From the NCBI GenBank assembly GCA_049511715.1, contig JBEKXU010000004.1:70947-134946 (forward strand): 64,000 nucleotides of DNA, read 5' to 3'. The DNA is from JBEKHT01 sp049511715. Lineage in GTDB: Bacteria; Chloroflexota; Anaerolineae; Anaerolineales; RBG-16-64-43. Within the stretch, counting starts at the first letter, position 1, and each line of letters opens with the position of its first letter. Of the stretch, positions 40,314-49,304 are shown one piece after another. Under the pieces are notes generated by a model that was not told the DNA's origin, did no database searches, and saw only the letters and a program-made list of their open reading frames with translations. A program made the translations under genes and the position numbers.

Positions 40314-43300
40314 CTAGTGGTGGTGCCTCCGCCGCTTGCGAGGAGCGGCACCGCCCTCGGATCCGGTCGATCCCGCCGTCGAGTCCCCGCGGGCGGCTCC
40401 TGCGGCAACCGCGAGCTCCCGCTCGCTGGCTTGGGCCCCGGAAGCCCGGTCCGATTCCAGGTGGCAGTCTTTGTATTTCTTGCCACTACCGCACCAGCAG
40501 GGATCATTCCTGCCCAGCGCGGCGCCCCCCGTCTCCTGGCCAGCCGCCGATTCCTGGAGTGCACTGGGCGGCGGCAGAAGACGAAGGCGAAACAGTCTCG
40601 AAACCACCCCGCCGCGAACCTGGACCAAGAGCTGCTGAAACATGTCAAAGGCGCGGCTTTTGTACTCGACCAGAGGGTCTCGTTGGGCATAGGCTTCCAA
40701 ACCAATGGAGGTGCGCAGGCCCTCCATCGAGGTAAGGTACTCGACCCAGAGCTGGCCAATCGTCGACAACATCAACTCCCGCTGGGCCCGGGTCAGGGCC
40801 GCCGCTCCCAGTCCTTGGACCGCCGCCTGCCGACCGCTTTCCGGCCACTCGCGCAAGGCCGTCGTCTCCAGAGCCTTCTCTTCGACGAGACCCGGACCCA
40901 ACTCCCGGCGGATGGATTCCCTGAGATCGGGGGCCAAGGCCTCCAGGGAGTGCTCCCCGAAGCGCTGCCACAAGATGAGGCCCCATTCCTCCTGGAAGGC
41001 GTCGAGTGCCTCCAGCAGGTGCTCGGTAACCTCCTCTTGGAGTTCCGCACCGCCTCCGCTCCCCAGCAAAGAGGCGGCCAGGTAGATCCAGGTAAAGCGC
41101 CCGGCCGTCACGGAGCGGCGCTGGTGAGTCCGTGCGTCAAAGACCATCTGGGAAGTCAGGGGCAGCTGAACCAGCCGACGCAACTGTTCGTTGACATCGG
41201 CAGGGAAAGGATTCGCCGAATTGAGTTCCGAGTGGACTTCCTGGAGCACGCGCTCCCGCCGGGCGTCCAGCGTCGACTGCAGATTTCGACGCAGGTTCTC
41301 CACCGATTCATCCAGATCCGGAGAGGGCGCTGGCAGGCGATCGGCCGTCAGCCCGGTTCGCCGCTGGACCCAGGAGACAAGCTGCGTGCCCGCGCGGGAC
41401 CAGGCAGTCTTCTCCACAAGGTCGAGCAGATCCTGCTTCAGATCCTCGACCGCCTCCGCGCGCAGGTGTTCTTTGGGAATCAGGCGGAGATCAATGCTCA
41501 CAACCTGGCTCACCGCATCGGCCAGCGCCTGAGGCGAGATTTCGCGATCTCCTTCCCGGGCTTCGATCTCCACCCCCTCCAAGGCCGTTTCCGCCGCCTC
41601 GCTCCGCACACGAATCTGTTCCTCAGCGTGGTCCGCGACGCGCTCCGCCTGCTCCTCGAAGGCGCGCAGCAGATGTTCGCCTTCGAGCTGCATGGCCTGG
41701 CCTACGAACTCCTCCACCCTCAAGGCGAGGCTCGAGCTTGCGGGCTGCAGGAGAGCCTTGTGGACGAGCTTCAGGGAGTAGGAAGGCAGAATCCGGCCCT
41801 CGTTCAAGAGCAAGGGAGGCTGGGCCTCGTCCAGCCAAGCCATCAGGCGCCAGGGGCCCTCCGCGTCCCGCGAAGCATCCTGGACGCGGGCCCCCACCTC
41901 ATTCTCGAGCATCGAGCGGATGTCCTCGCTCAGGTCTTCCTTCTCAAAGATGCGATCCCGCTGGCCGTAAATCTTGTTGCGCTGGGTGTTGAGGACGTCA
42001 TCGTACTCCAGCAGGTTCTTGCGTACATCGAAGTTCGCGCCCTCGACTCGGGTCTGGGATTGTTCGATCAGTCGGCTGACCAGGCTGGAGGCCAGCGGAA
42101 CCGCATCGTCGATCTTGAGACGCTGCATCAAATCGGAAACCTGAGAGCCTCCAAATCGGCGCATCAGGTCGTCTTCCAGGGAGAGAAAGAACCGCGACGA
42201 ACCCGGGTCCCCCTGGCGCGCAGACCGGCCCCGCAACTGGTTGTCAATGCGCCTCGCCTCATGGCGCTCTGAACCCAGAATGTGCAGCCCCCCCAGTTCG
42301 CGGACCCTTTCTTCTTCCCGGATGTGCTTGAAGAAATACTCCACTTCCCCCGTATAAATGCTATATTGCTCCGGTCGCAGCCCCTGCAAGGACTCGCGCC
42401 GCTGTTCATTGCTCAGGTCGTAGGGATTCTCCACCCCGTTCCGCCGCAGAACGCGGTTAACCGCGGCCAGGACCTCCTCAGCCAACTCGCCCCCCAGCTT
42501 GATGTCGACCCCGCGCCCCGCCATGTTGGTTGCAATGGTGATGGCCCCAAAGGCTCCGGCGCCGGCGATAATCTGGCTTTCCTCGGCGTGCCTCCTGGCG
42601 TTGAGCACCTGATGGGCGATCCCTCGTTGGAGAGCCTCCAGCAACCGTGCCTGCGGCAGCTCGGGCAGGTCCAGAACCCGGGCCAGCCGCAGCAGGTTCT
42701 CCTCCGTCTCAGGGTTGAGGGACATTTCCAAAGGCCGGGCCAGGGGCCGCAGGACGGCAGGTGTCAGCGCACTGAGAGGCTGATTGAGGACCAGCAGCTC
42801 CTCGATCAAACGCCCGTCCTCCTGCAGGTGGTTCTTCTCGAACCAGGCATCGCGCACAAGCAGGGTCAGGGCCAAGCGGCGCAGGGGTTCGGCGTGCAAG
42901 CGCTCGGAGAGGTTTTCCGAACGCTCCACGGAAGTCGTACCCACTAGGACGGGGCGTCCAAGGACATGCATTTGCAGGATCTCGCTGCAGATGGCCCGCA
43001 ACTTGGTCTCCTCCGTGCGATAGACCACGTCCGGGTAGTCCTTTCGCTTCCAAAAGACCGGGACCTCCGGTCGCTCCTTGCGGCCGTAGTGGAAGAATCG
43101 ATTTCCGTCTTCCTTGTAGGGGACCTCGACCAGCCCCGATTCGGGCCGGCTGGCCACATATTCGAGGTTGGTTGGGATGGGCACGACCTCGAGCTTGTAG
43201 ATCTTGTTGAACTCCTCGGACTCTGTGACCGCGGTGCCGGTCATGCCGCACAGCTTGTCATACAGGCGGAAGTAGTTCTGCAGCGTGATGGTCGCGTAGG

Positions 43301-44450
43301 TGACGTTTTCCGGTTGGATCTCCAATCCCTCTTTGGCCTCCACCGCCTGATGGAGCCCATCCGACCAGCGGCGACCCTGCATCAACCGCCCTGTAAACTC
43401 GTCCACGATGATGACCTGGCCGGCCTGCACCAGGTAGTCCCGGTTGCGCTTGAAGAGGAACTCGCTCCGCAAAGCTTGCTGCAGATTGCCGGCCAGGCGG
43501 GCCTGCTCCGGGGTGACATCCTCCGGACGGTCGGGATCGCTGAGAGGAAACCCGAGAAGCTGTTCCACATGTTCCTCCCCGACCTCGGTCAGGGTGACCG
43601 TCCGGTCCCGCTCCTCGATTTCATAATCCTCAGGATGCAGCTGGCGCACGATCTGCGCCATGCGCTGGTATTCTTGAGGATCCAGCGCCGCCGGGCCGGA
43701 GATAATGAGCGGAGTGCGGGCCTCATCGACGAGAATGTTGTCGACCTCATCGACGATCGCATAGTGGCGCGACGCCTGAACGCGTTCCTCCCGGCGCAGG
43801 GCCAAGTTGTCGCGCAGGTAGTCGAACCCAAATTCATTGTTGGTCCCATAGGTGATGTCAGCGCGGTACGCCTCGGCCCGGTCCACCATGCGCAGTTGAT
43901 GCACGTCCTCCTGGGGGGAGGAGCGCGAGGGATCGAACACAAACGCCTTGCGCGCGTTGTCGGTCCGCGCCGCCTCCTGGAGCACGCCCACGCTCAGGCC
44001 CAGCGAGTCGTAGATCGGGCCCATCCAGCGCGCATCCCGGCGGGCCAGATAATCGTTGACTGTGACAAGATGGGCTCCCTTCCCCGCCAGCGCGTTGAGA
44101 TAGAGCGGCAGGGTGGCCACCAGCGTCTTGCCCTCGCCCGTTCGCATCTCGGCCACCCGGCCCTGATGCAGGACCATGCCGCCAATCAGCTGCACGTCGT
44201 AGGGCCGAAGACCCAGCGTCCTTTGAGCCGCCTCGCGCACTACCCCAAAGGCCTCAGGCAGAAGGTCGTCCAGGCTCTGCCCGTCAGCAAGTTGGGCCCG
44301 GAACTCATCGGTTTTCAGCCGAAGTTCGGCGTCGCTCAAACGGCGAAATTCAGGTTCGAGTGCATTGATGCCCTCAACCAGCTGGCTGTATTGCTCGATG
44401 TCTCGACGGTTGGGATCCCCGCCGACCAAACGAACCAGCGACCTGAGCAT
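40314..44450 (-). CDS. secA: Preprotein translocase ATPase SecA, unusually long
   Basis: This 1378-residue protein is SecA, the motor that pushes preproteins through SecYEG. It has Walker A MRTGEGKT (102-109), DEVDNILVDEA (234-244), TGTAVTES, TNMAGRGVDI (641-650), LRGRSARQGDPG (739-750) and a zinc-binding SEC-C end (CWCGSGKKYKDCH near 1318). E. coli SecA has 901 residues. Extra sequence lies at about 525-605 and 655-705 within the second nucleotide-binding domain. The helical scaffold region between about 850 and 1225 is some 370 residues where E. coli has about 100. The tail ends in RKRRRHHH. It lies downstream of prs by 94 bp. Confidence 0.97.
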   Translation of the reverse strand: MLRSLVRLVGGDPNRRDIEQYSQLVEGINALEPEFRRLSDAELRLKTDEFRAQLADGQSLDDLLPEAFGVVREAAQRTLGLRPYDVQLIGGMVLHQGRVAEMRTGEGKTLVATLPLYLNALAGKGAHLVTVNDYLARRDARWMGPIYDSLGLSVGVLQEAARTDNARKAFVFDPSRSSPQEDVHQLRMVDRAEAYRADITYGTNNEFGFDYLRDNLALRREERVQASRHYAIVDEVDNILVDEARTPLIISGPAALDPQEYQRMAQIVRQLHPEDYEIEERDRTVTLTEVGEEHVEQLLGFPLSDPDRPEDVTPEQARLAGNLQQALRSEFLFKRNRDYLVQAGQVIIVDEFTGRLMQGRRWSDGLHQAVEAKEGLEIQPENVTYATITLQNYFRLYDKLCGMTGTAVTESEEFNKIYKLEVVPIPTNLEYVASRPESGLVEVPYKEDGNRFFHYGRKERPEVPVFWKRKDYPDVVYRTEETKLRAICSEILQMHVLGRPVLVGTTSVERSENLSERLHAEPLRRLALTLLVRDAWFEKNHLQEDGRLIEELLVLNQPLSALTPAVLRPLARPLEMSLNPETEENLLRLARVLDLPELPQARLLEALQRGIAHQVLNARRHAEESQIIAGAGAFGAITIATNMAGRGVDIKLGGELAEEVLAAVNRVLRRNGVENPYDLSNEQRRESLQGLRPEQYSIYTGEVEYFFKHIREEERVRELGGLHILGSERHEARRIDNQLRGRSARQGDPGSSRFFLSLEDDLMRRFGGSQVSDLMQRLKIDDAVPLASSLVSRLIEQSQTRVEGANFDVRKNLLEYDDVLNTQRNKIYGQRDRIFEKEDLSEDIRSMLENEVGARVQDASRDAEGPWRLMAWLDEAQPPLLLNEGRILPSYSLKLVHKALLQPASSSLALRVEEFVGQAMQLEGEHLLRAFEEQAERVADHAEEQIRVRSEAAETALEGVEIEAREGDREISPQALADAVSQVVSIDLRLIPKEHLRAEAVEDLKQDLLDLVEKTAWSRAGTQLVSWVQRRTGLTADRLPAPSPDLDESVENLRRNLQSTLDARRERVLQEVHSELNSANPFPADVNEQLRRLVQLPLTSQMVFDARTHQRRSVTAGRFTWIYLAASLLGSGGGAELQEEVTEHLLEALDAFQEEWGLILWQRFGEHSLEALAPDLRESIRRELGPGLVEEKALETTALREWPESGRQAAVQGLGAAALTRAQRELMLSTIGQLWVEYLTSMEGLRTSIGLEAYAQRDPLVEYKSRAFDMFQQLLVQVRGGVVSRLFRLRLLPPPSALQESAAGQETGGAALGRNDPCWCGSGKKYKDCHLESDRASGAQASERELAVAAGAARGDSTAGSTGSEGGAAPRKRRRHHH

Positions 44451-44544
44451 GCTTTTCTTGAGCCCCCTTCAACACAGAAGAGTGTTCGGTGAATGGACCG
44501 GGGGCCGGAACGGCGTGGCGATCCCGGGTTCGGCGTGTTCCGGC

Positions 44545-45510
44545 TTACTCGTTGAACATTTCCCCCACACTTCGCCCCTCATGCGCCCGGAGGATCACCT
44601 CCCCCAGCAGCGGCGCGACCGAGAGCACGACCAGTCGATCGCCCAGAGCAGCGCGCTGTGAGGCGGTCAGCGGGATGGTGTTGGTCGTGACAATTTGCTT
44701 GACCGGCAAGCTAGCCAGGCGCCCGACTGCGTCCGGGGCAAAAACCGGGTGCACGAAGCACAGGTAGACCTCGCGGGCCCCGTGAGCCTTGATCAGTTCG
44801 ACGGCTTGGACCACGGAGCCGCCTGTAGCGACCTCGTCGTCGACCACGATGACGTCGTGGTCAGCCACCTCGCCCACAATGGTGAGAGCCTCCGCCGAGG
44901 GATCATTGCCCCGGCGTCGCTTCTCAATAAAGGCCATGCTGCAACCGAGCCGGGCCGCGAAATTGCGGCCCTTCTTCGAGTAGCCCAGGTCGGCCGCGAC
45001 AATGACGGGGTCTTGCAACCTCTCCCGCCGCTCCACAAAGTAGCCGCTGAGCATGTGGAACGCGGTGAGCGCGTCTCCGGGAATCGAGAAGAACCCCTGG
45101 ATCTGGCCCGCATGCAGATCCAGGACCATGTACCGGTCCGCACCCGCCACCTGAATCAGGTCAGCCACCAGTCGCGCCGTGATGGGCACCCGGGGCTGAT
45201 CTTTCTTGTCCGAACGCGCATAACATAAGTAGGGAATCACGGCCGTGATCCGGCCGGCCGAGTCCAACTTCAAGGTCTGCAGCGTGATCAGGAGCTCCAT
45301 CAGATTGCGGTGAACCGGAGAGGATGTGGTCTGAATGATGTAGACGTCCTGGCCTCTCACACTCTTGCGCAGGCGCACGAACACATTCTCGTTGGGAAAC
45401 TCGATCACCTCGTGATCACAAATGGGCACGTTGAGATAATCGGAGATTTCCCCGGCCAGCTCTTTGGAGGCCGTGCCTGCCAGAAGCCGGATTCCGCTGT
45501 ATGTGTTCAC
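44545..45510 (-). CDS. prs: Ribose-phosphate pyrophosphokinase
   Basis: This 321-residue enzyme makes PRPP from ribose 5-phosphate and ATP for nucleotide, histidine and tryptophan synthesis. FPNENVFVRLRKSVRGQDVY near residue 38, DLHAGQIQGFF near 130 and the PRPP-binding VIVVDDEVATGGS near 218 are diagnostic. GTG 45510 is chosen because AGGAG lies six bases upstream and the start overlaps the preceding gene's stop (GTGA). Additional upstream codons in frame have no ribosome site. It is part of a run with the GNAT, meaB and the B12 mutase subunit. Confidence 0.95.
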   Translation of the reverse strand: MNTYSGIRLLAGTASKELAGEISDYLNVPICDHEVIEFPNENVFVRLRKSVRGQDVYIIQTTSSPVHRNLMELLITLQTLKLDSAGRITAVIPYLCYARSDKKDQPRVPITARLVADLIQVAGADRYMVLDLHAGQIQGFFSIPGDALTAFHMLSGYFVERRERLQDPVIVAADLGYSKKGRNFAARLGCSMAFIEKRRRGNDPSAEALTIVGEVADHDVIVVDDEVATGGSVVQAVELIKAHGAREVYLCFVHPVFAPDAVGRLASLPVKQIVTTNTIPLTASQRAALGDRLVVLSVAPLLGEVILRAHEGRSVGEMFNE

Positions 45511-46073
45511 CTTGACTCCTGGTCGCGGTTCGACGCCCGCTTCGCCCACTCTTCTTGCAGGACGGAATACAGGCGAACGTCACGGTAGGTCCCCCGGCGG
45601 AACTCCGCTTGGCGCAGGCGCCCCTCCAGAATGAAGCCGGCCTTTTCATAGACATGCTGCGCCCGGGGGTTGTCCTCAAACACCCGCAGGAAGACCCGCC
45701 ACAGATTCAGGGTTTCGAAGGCGTGCCCCAGCAGGAGGTGGATGACCTCCGTCCCCAGCCCCTGGTTCCAGTATCGCTTTTCGCCGATCACGATCCCCAG
45801 CTCGGCGCTTCGGTTGCGCCATTCAATGTGGTGCAAGCCGGCCGAGCCGATGTGCTCCCACTGATCCCGCCCCGTCCGCACTTCGATGGCCAGAGGCTGC
45901 TCGTCATCCGGACGCTGAAGCACCTGCTCAAACCAGCGTTCCTCCATGGCCAGACTGATGCCGAAGTACATCAGCAGGCCAGCCCGCACTTCCGGATCAG
46001 CAAACCAGCGCACGAAGCGCGGCAGATCCTCGCGCTCCACACGCCGAAGGCGAACCCGCTCCCCAATGATCAT
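45507..46073 (-). CDS. GNAT-family N-acetyltransferase (RimJ/RimL-like)
   Basis: This 188-residue protein starts GERVRLRRVEREDLPRFVRW and has the acetyl-CoA loop YWNQGLGTEVIHLLLGHAF near residue 98, followed by NPRAQHVYEKAGFILEG, as in the RimJ/RimL type. Such enzymes acetylate protein N-termini, antibiotics or small amines. Its stop overlaps the prs start, and meaB ends 21 bases upstream. The substrate is unknown. Confidence 0.85.
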   Translation of the reverse strand: MIIGERVRLRRVEREDLPRFVRWFADPEVRAGLLMYFGISLAMEERWFEQVLQRPDDEQPLAIEVRTGRDQWEHIGSAGLHHIEWRNRSAELGIVIGEKRYWNQGLGTEVIHLLLGHAFETLNLWRVFLRVFEDNPRAQHVYEKAGFILEGRLRQAEFRRGTYRDVRLYSVLQEEWAKRASNRDQESR

Positions 46074-46094
46074 CGCCTCCAGACCCTCCTGAGC

Positions 46095-47120
46095 TCAAAT
46101 TCCCTCAGTCCCACCCTGGCCGAGCAGGATCGCGACCGCCGCAGCAGGTGAGATCTCTCGACTCGCAACCCGGCCCACGGTCTTCTCGAAAAGCCCGTCC
46201 GGCTGCGAATGACGCCAACGATCGGCAAGCCGATCCCTCACGCGGCTCTCAATCTCGGCCGCAATCCTCTCCCGTTCGCGCACACTCCAAATCCCGGACG
46301 CGCGCAGATAACCGCCGTGCCGGAGAATCTGGCGAGCGACTTCCTCCACACCCTCTCCCGAAGAAGCCACCGTGCGCATCACCGGCGGATCCCAGGTTTC
46401 TTCGGCCTCCCTCCCCTGCGCGGCAGGTTTTTGGCGCGGCGCCAGGCCCAAGGCGGTTTCCAGGATCTGCACGGCACGCTCCGCACCCGCCAAGTCCGCT
46501 TTGTTCACGACCAGGAGATCAGCGATTTCCAGCACCCCGGCCTTGATGGCCTGAATGTCATCGCCTAGTCCGGGCGCCTCTACCACAACCGTCGTGTGCG
46601 CGTGCCGAGCGATGTCCACCTCGGCTTGGCCAGCCCCGACGGTCTCGACCAGGATGATCTCAAAGCCGGCCGCATCCAGCCCCTGGATGACGCCCCCCGT
46701 GGTGCGCGCCAAGCCCCCCAAGGATCCGCGGGAGGCCATAGAGCGCACGAAGACCCCTGGGTCCCCCGCCAGATCGCGCATGCGGATTCGATCCCCCAGA
46801 AAGGCGCCTCCCGTGAAAGGGCTGCTGGGGTCGACCGCCACAATGCCTACCGTCCGCGAGCCGCCGCCCCTCTCCGCAGGGAGGACCCCCCGGCGGAAGA
46901 CTTTGGCCAACTCATTGACCAGCGAAGATTTCCCCGTACCCGGCGCGCCGGTGATTCCCACGATATGGGCCCGACCGGTAGACGGAAAGAGTTGCGCCAG
47001 CGCCGACCCCCCTTCCGGGGATTCGTTCTCAATGAGGGTGAGCAGTTTAGCAAGGGCTAACCGATCGCCCGACTGGACACTTCCCACCAAGACCAGCCCC
47101 TCGCCCATTCCTCGGCTCAA
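46095..47120 (-). CDS. meaB: Methylmalonyl-CoA mutase-associated GTPase MeaB
   Basis: This 341-residue G3E-family GTPase has the P-loop GITGAPGTGKSSLVNEL near residue 55, DPSSPFTGGAFLGDRIRM near 97, FVRSMASRGSLGG near 123, and base-recognition NKAD near 204. It protects and reloads methylmalonyl-CoA mutase with its B12 cofactor. The TTG start at 47120 overlaps the preceding stop (TTGA) with GGGAG upstream; ATG 47108 is a reasonable alternative giving 337 residues. The upstream gene encodes the B12-binding subunit of the mutase. The mutase catalytic subunit is not in this window. Confidence 0.93.
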   Translation of the reverse strand: MSRGMGEGLVLVGSVQSGDRLALAKLLTLIENESPEGGSALAQLFPSTGRAHIVGITGAPGTGKSSLVNELAKVFRRGVLPAERGGGSRTVGIVAVDPSSPFTGGAFLGDRIRMRDLAGDPGVFVRSMASRGSLGGLARTTGGVIQGLDAAGFEIILVETVGAGQAEVDIARHAHTTVVVEAPGLGDDIQAIKAGVLEIADLLVVNKADLAGAERAVQILETALGLAPRQKPAAQGREAEETWDPPVMRTVASSGEGVEEVARQILRHGGYLRASGIWSVRERERIAAEIESRVRDRLADRWRHSQPDGLFEKTVGRVASREISPAAAVAILLGQGGTEGI

Positions 47121-47527
47121 CTCGCAACCGTCTCCCCCAAAGAGCGGCGGATCCTTTCGACGACCACCTCGGTTGAGGTGCCGGGTCCAAAGATCTCGGC
47201 AACCCCCAGCGAGCGGAGGGCTGGAGCATCTTGATCGGGAATGATTCCCCCCACGAAGACGGGGACTTCTCCCTGTCCCTGGCTCCGCAGGAGCTCGAGC
47301 ACGCGGGGTACCAAGACCATATGGGCCCCGGAAAGAATCGACAGGCCAACGACCTGCACATCTTCCTGAAGAGCGGCCTCGGCGATCATCTCCGGGGTCT
47401 GGCGCAAGCCTGTGTAAATAACCTCCAGGCCGGCGTCCCGCAGGGCCCGGGCAATCACCTTGGCCCCGCGATCGTGACCGTCCAAGCCCGGCTTGGCAAT
47501 CAGCACGCGAATTTTTCGGTCCGGCAC
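47117..47527 (-). CDS. Methylmalonyl-CoA mutase cobalamin-binding subunit
   Basis: This 136-residue protein is the stand-alone B12-binding domain of methylmalonyl-CoA mutase. It has the axial-ligand motif GLDGHDRG (DxHxxG) near residue 15, then GLSILSGAHM near 61 and VFVGGIIPDQD near 89. It forms an active mutase with a separate large subunit, isomerising succinyl-CoA and methylmalonyl-CoA. GTG 47527 has GGGAG seven bases upstream, and a TATAAT lies on the minus strand at 47565-47560 without a clear -35 box. It overlaps meaB by four bases. Confidence 0.92.
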   Translation of the reverse strand: MPDRKIRVLIAKPGLDGHDRGAKVIARALRDAGLEVIYTGLRQTPEMIAEAALQEDVQVVGLSILSGAHMVLVPRVLELLRSQGQGEVPVFVGGIIPDQDAPALRSLGVAEIFGPGTSTEVVVERIRRSLGETVAS

Positions 47528-47769
47528 CTTTTGGCTCCCGAATTCATTGGCTTAACGAGATTATACCCCGGCCAGGAACGGCCCGGGCGGGCGGCATGCC
47601 CTTGATCCCCTCGTCACAGATCCTCTTGCCTTCCCCGCCGAGGGCAACAATGCAAATTGCGTTCCCAGACAAAGTTGCACAGGAAATCCGGATGCCCTTC
47701 TGTGATTTGGTGGGCTGGTGATGGCCCTTCGGCGCCAGAGGTGGCACAGATTGATTTCGATCGCAACGG

Positions 47770-47798
47770 TTGCGCCGGGCAGATCCCTCTGCTATCAT
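47770..47798 (+). promoter_or_regulatory. Sigma70-type promoter for the Thr/Pro-rich membrane protein
   Basis: TTGCGC (47770-47775) and TATCAT (47793-47798) are 17 bases apart. Transcription would begin near 47805. The rest of 47528-47847 holds no gene. Confidence 0.55.
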
Positions 47799-47847
47799 CG
47801 TTTGACTTTTGGTCGTCGTGGTGCCTTCGGTCGCATGTCAGGCTCCC

Positions 47848-48210
47848 ATGAAACCGATTCCCGCGCGAGTTCAGCGCCAGCGTCGTCTGTATGCGACCCT
47901 GGGAGGTGTGATCCTCGTCACGCTGCCATGCTATTGCCTGGGGGTGGTCCTCTTGGCGCTCAAATTGGCGCCGTCGGCGACGGCCACTCCCGTGCTCTCC
48001 CCCACCGGCACCTCAAGCCCAATCGCGCTCCCGACGGCTACGCCGACCTGGGCCCGGCCGCCGACCGCCACCTCCACGCCGGAAACCCCGTACCTCACAC
48101 CGACCAACACATTCACACCGACCTCCTTGCCGTCCCCGACTCTCACCCTGCAGCCCGTCGCAACGGCTTCGCCGTTGGCGACGCCCAGCGACACGGCTCC
48201 CGCCCCTTGA
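47848..48210 (+). CDS. Small membrane-anchored Thr/Pro-rich protein
   Basis: This 120-residue protein has a basic N-terminus (MKPIPARVQRQRRLYATL), one transmembrane helix (GGVILVTLPCYCLGVVLLAL near residues 19-38), and a low-complexity tail of Thr, Pro, Ser and Ala with repeated TPT and TATPT units. The tail would lie outside the cell and may span the wall or be glycosylated. No family is recognised. The promoter at 47770-47798 and the 23-base gap to the first M42 gene suggest it opens that operon. Confidence 0.6.
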   Translation: MKPIPARVQRQRRLYATLGGVILVTLPCYCLGVVLLALKLAPSATATPVLSPTGTSSPIALPTATPTWARPPTATSTPETPYLTPTNTFTPTSLPSPTLTLQPVATASPLATPSDTAPAP

Positions 48211-48233
48211 CCCGATCAATGCGTTGAGGACCC

Positions 48234-49301
48234 ATGGACGATGCTCAGCTCGCGGCGGTTTTGAAGGATCTCCTGAACGAGCCCGGGTTGTCCGCCAATG
48301 AGGGGCCGATCCGCGAGCGCCTGCGACAAGTCTGGCGTCCTCTCCTGGATGAGATCACGGTATCACGATTAGGGAGCCTGCACGGGCGCAAGCGTGGGCA
48401 GGGTCGGGAACCCCGGCCATCGATCCTGATCGCGGCTCACATGGACAGCGTTGGCCTGATGGTTGAGCAGGTGGTCAGCGGATTTCTGCGGGTCAGGCCG
48501 ATCGGATGGCTGGATCCACGCATTCTTCCCGGCCAACCTGTGACGGTCCATGGCCGGCGCGAAGTTCCCGGCTTGCTCGTGCCGGCCCCGGCGGCTCTCC
48601 TCGACCCTCAGCAGGGGGCGGAGCAAGCCATCCGCTTCGAGGATCTGTGGGTGGATCTGGGCCTCTCGGCGTCCGAGGCGGCCAGACTTGTCAGGCCCGG
48701 AGACCTGATTGCCTTCGCTCAGTTGCCCTTCGAGATGGGAGACGGGCTGCTGGCCGGCAAGGCGCTGGACGACCGGGCTGGGCTGGCCGCTTTGACCCTG
48801 TGCCTGATGGAACTCCGATTGCGCGCCCATTCCTGGGACGTGATGGTCGCTGCCACAAGCGGGGAAGAGGAGAACCTCGCCGGGGCCCGCACCTCCTCGT
48901 TCGAGATCCATCCGGACCTGGCTGTGGCGGTGGATGCGACCCTCGCTGCCGGTCCCCCTGGTCAACCGGAACATAAAGTTTTCCCTCTGGGGGCAGGGAT
49001 CACCCTGGGCTGGGGTCCGATCATCCATCCCGGGCTGTTTCGGCAGTTTGAGCAGGCCGCGCGGCGGGCGGAGGTCCCTTTCTTCACCGAGGTGATGCCC
49101 GGCCGCACCCAAACCGACGCCGATGCCCTACAGGTCGCGGTCGAGGGGATTCCCACCATGCTGGTCAGCATCCCTCTGCGTTACATGCACACCCCTCTGG
49201 AAGTGGTCGCCCTGCGGGACATTCGCAGAGCCGGCCGGCTGCTGGCTGAGTTCTGCGCCTCCCTGGACGAAGGTTTCCTTCAGCGCTTGACCTTGGAGTG
49301 A
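48234..49301 (+). CDS. M42-family metallopeptidase (first of three)
   Basis: This 355-residue protein keeps all M42 aminopeptidase metal and catalytic residues: His in AAHMDSVGL, Asp in GKALDDRAG, the Glu pair in TSGEEE, Asp in VAVDATLA, and His in RYMHTP. M42 enzymes form large tetrahedral assemblies that trim peptides from proteolysis. The ATG follows GAGGA. Two more paralogues follow with gaps of 3 and 48 bases, so the three are probably co-expressed. Substrate preference is unknown. Confidence 0.88.
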   Translation: MDDAQLAAVLKDLLNEPGLSANEGPIRERLRQVWRPLLDEITVSRLGSLHGRKRGQGREPRPSILIAAHMDSVGLMVEQVVSGFLRVRPIGWLDPRILPGQPVTVHGRREVPGLLVPAPAALLDPQQGAEQAIRFEDLWVDLGLSASEAARLVRPGDLIAFAQLPFEMGDGLLAGKALDDRAGLAALTLCLMELRLRAHSWDVMVAATSGEEENLAGARTSSFEIHPDLAVAVDATLAAGPPGQPEHKVFPLGAGITLGWGPIIHPGLFRQFEQAARRAEVPFFTEVMPGRTQTDADALQVAVEGIPTMLVSIPLRYMHTPLEVVALRDIRRAGRLLAEFCASLDEGFLQRLTLE

Positions 49302-49304
49302 CCC

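Noticed and set aside
40161..44492. Two long plus-strand open frames opposite secA
   Set aside because: Both mirror secA codons and carry no recognisable domains.
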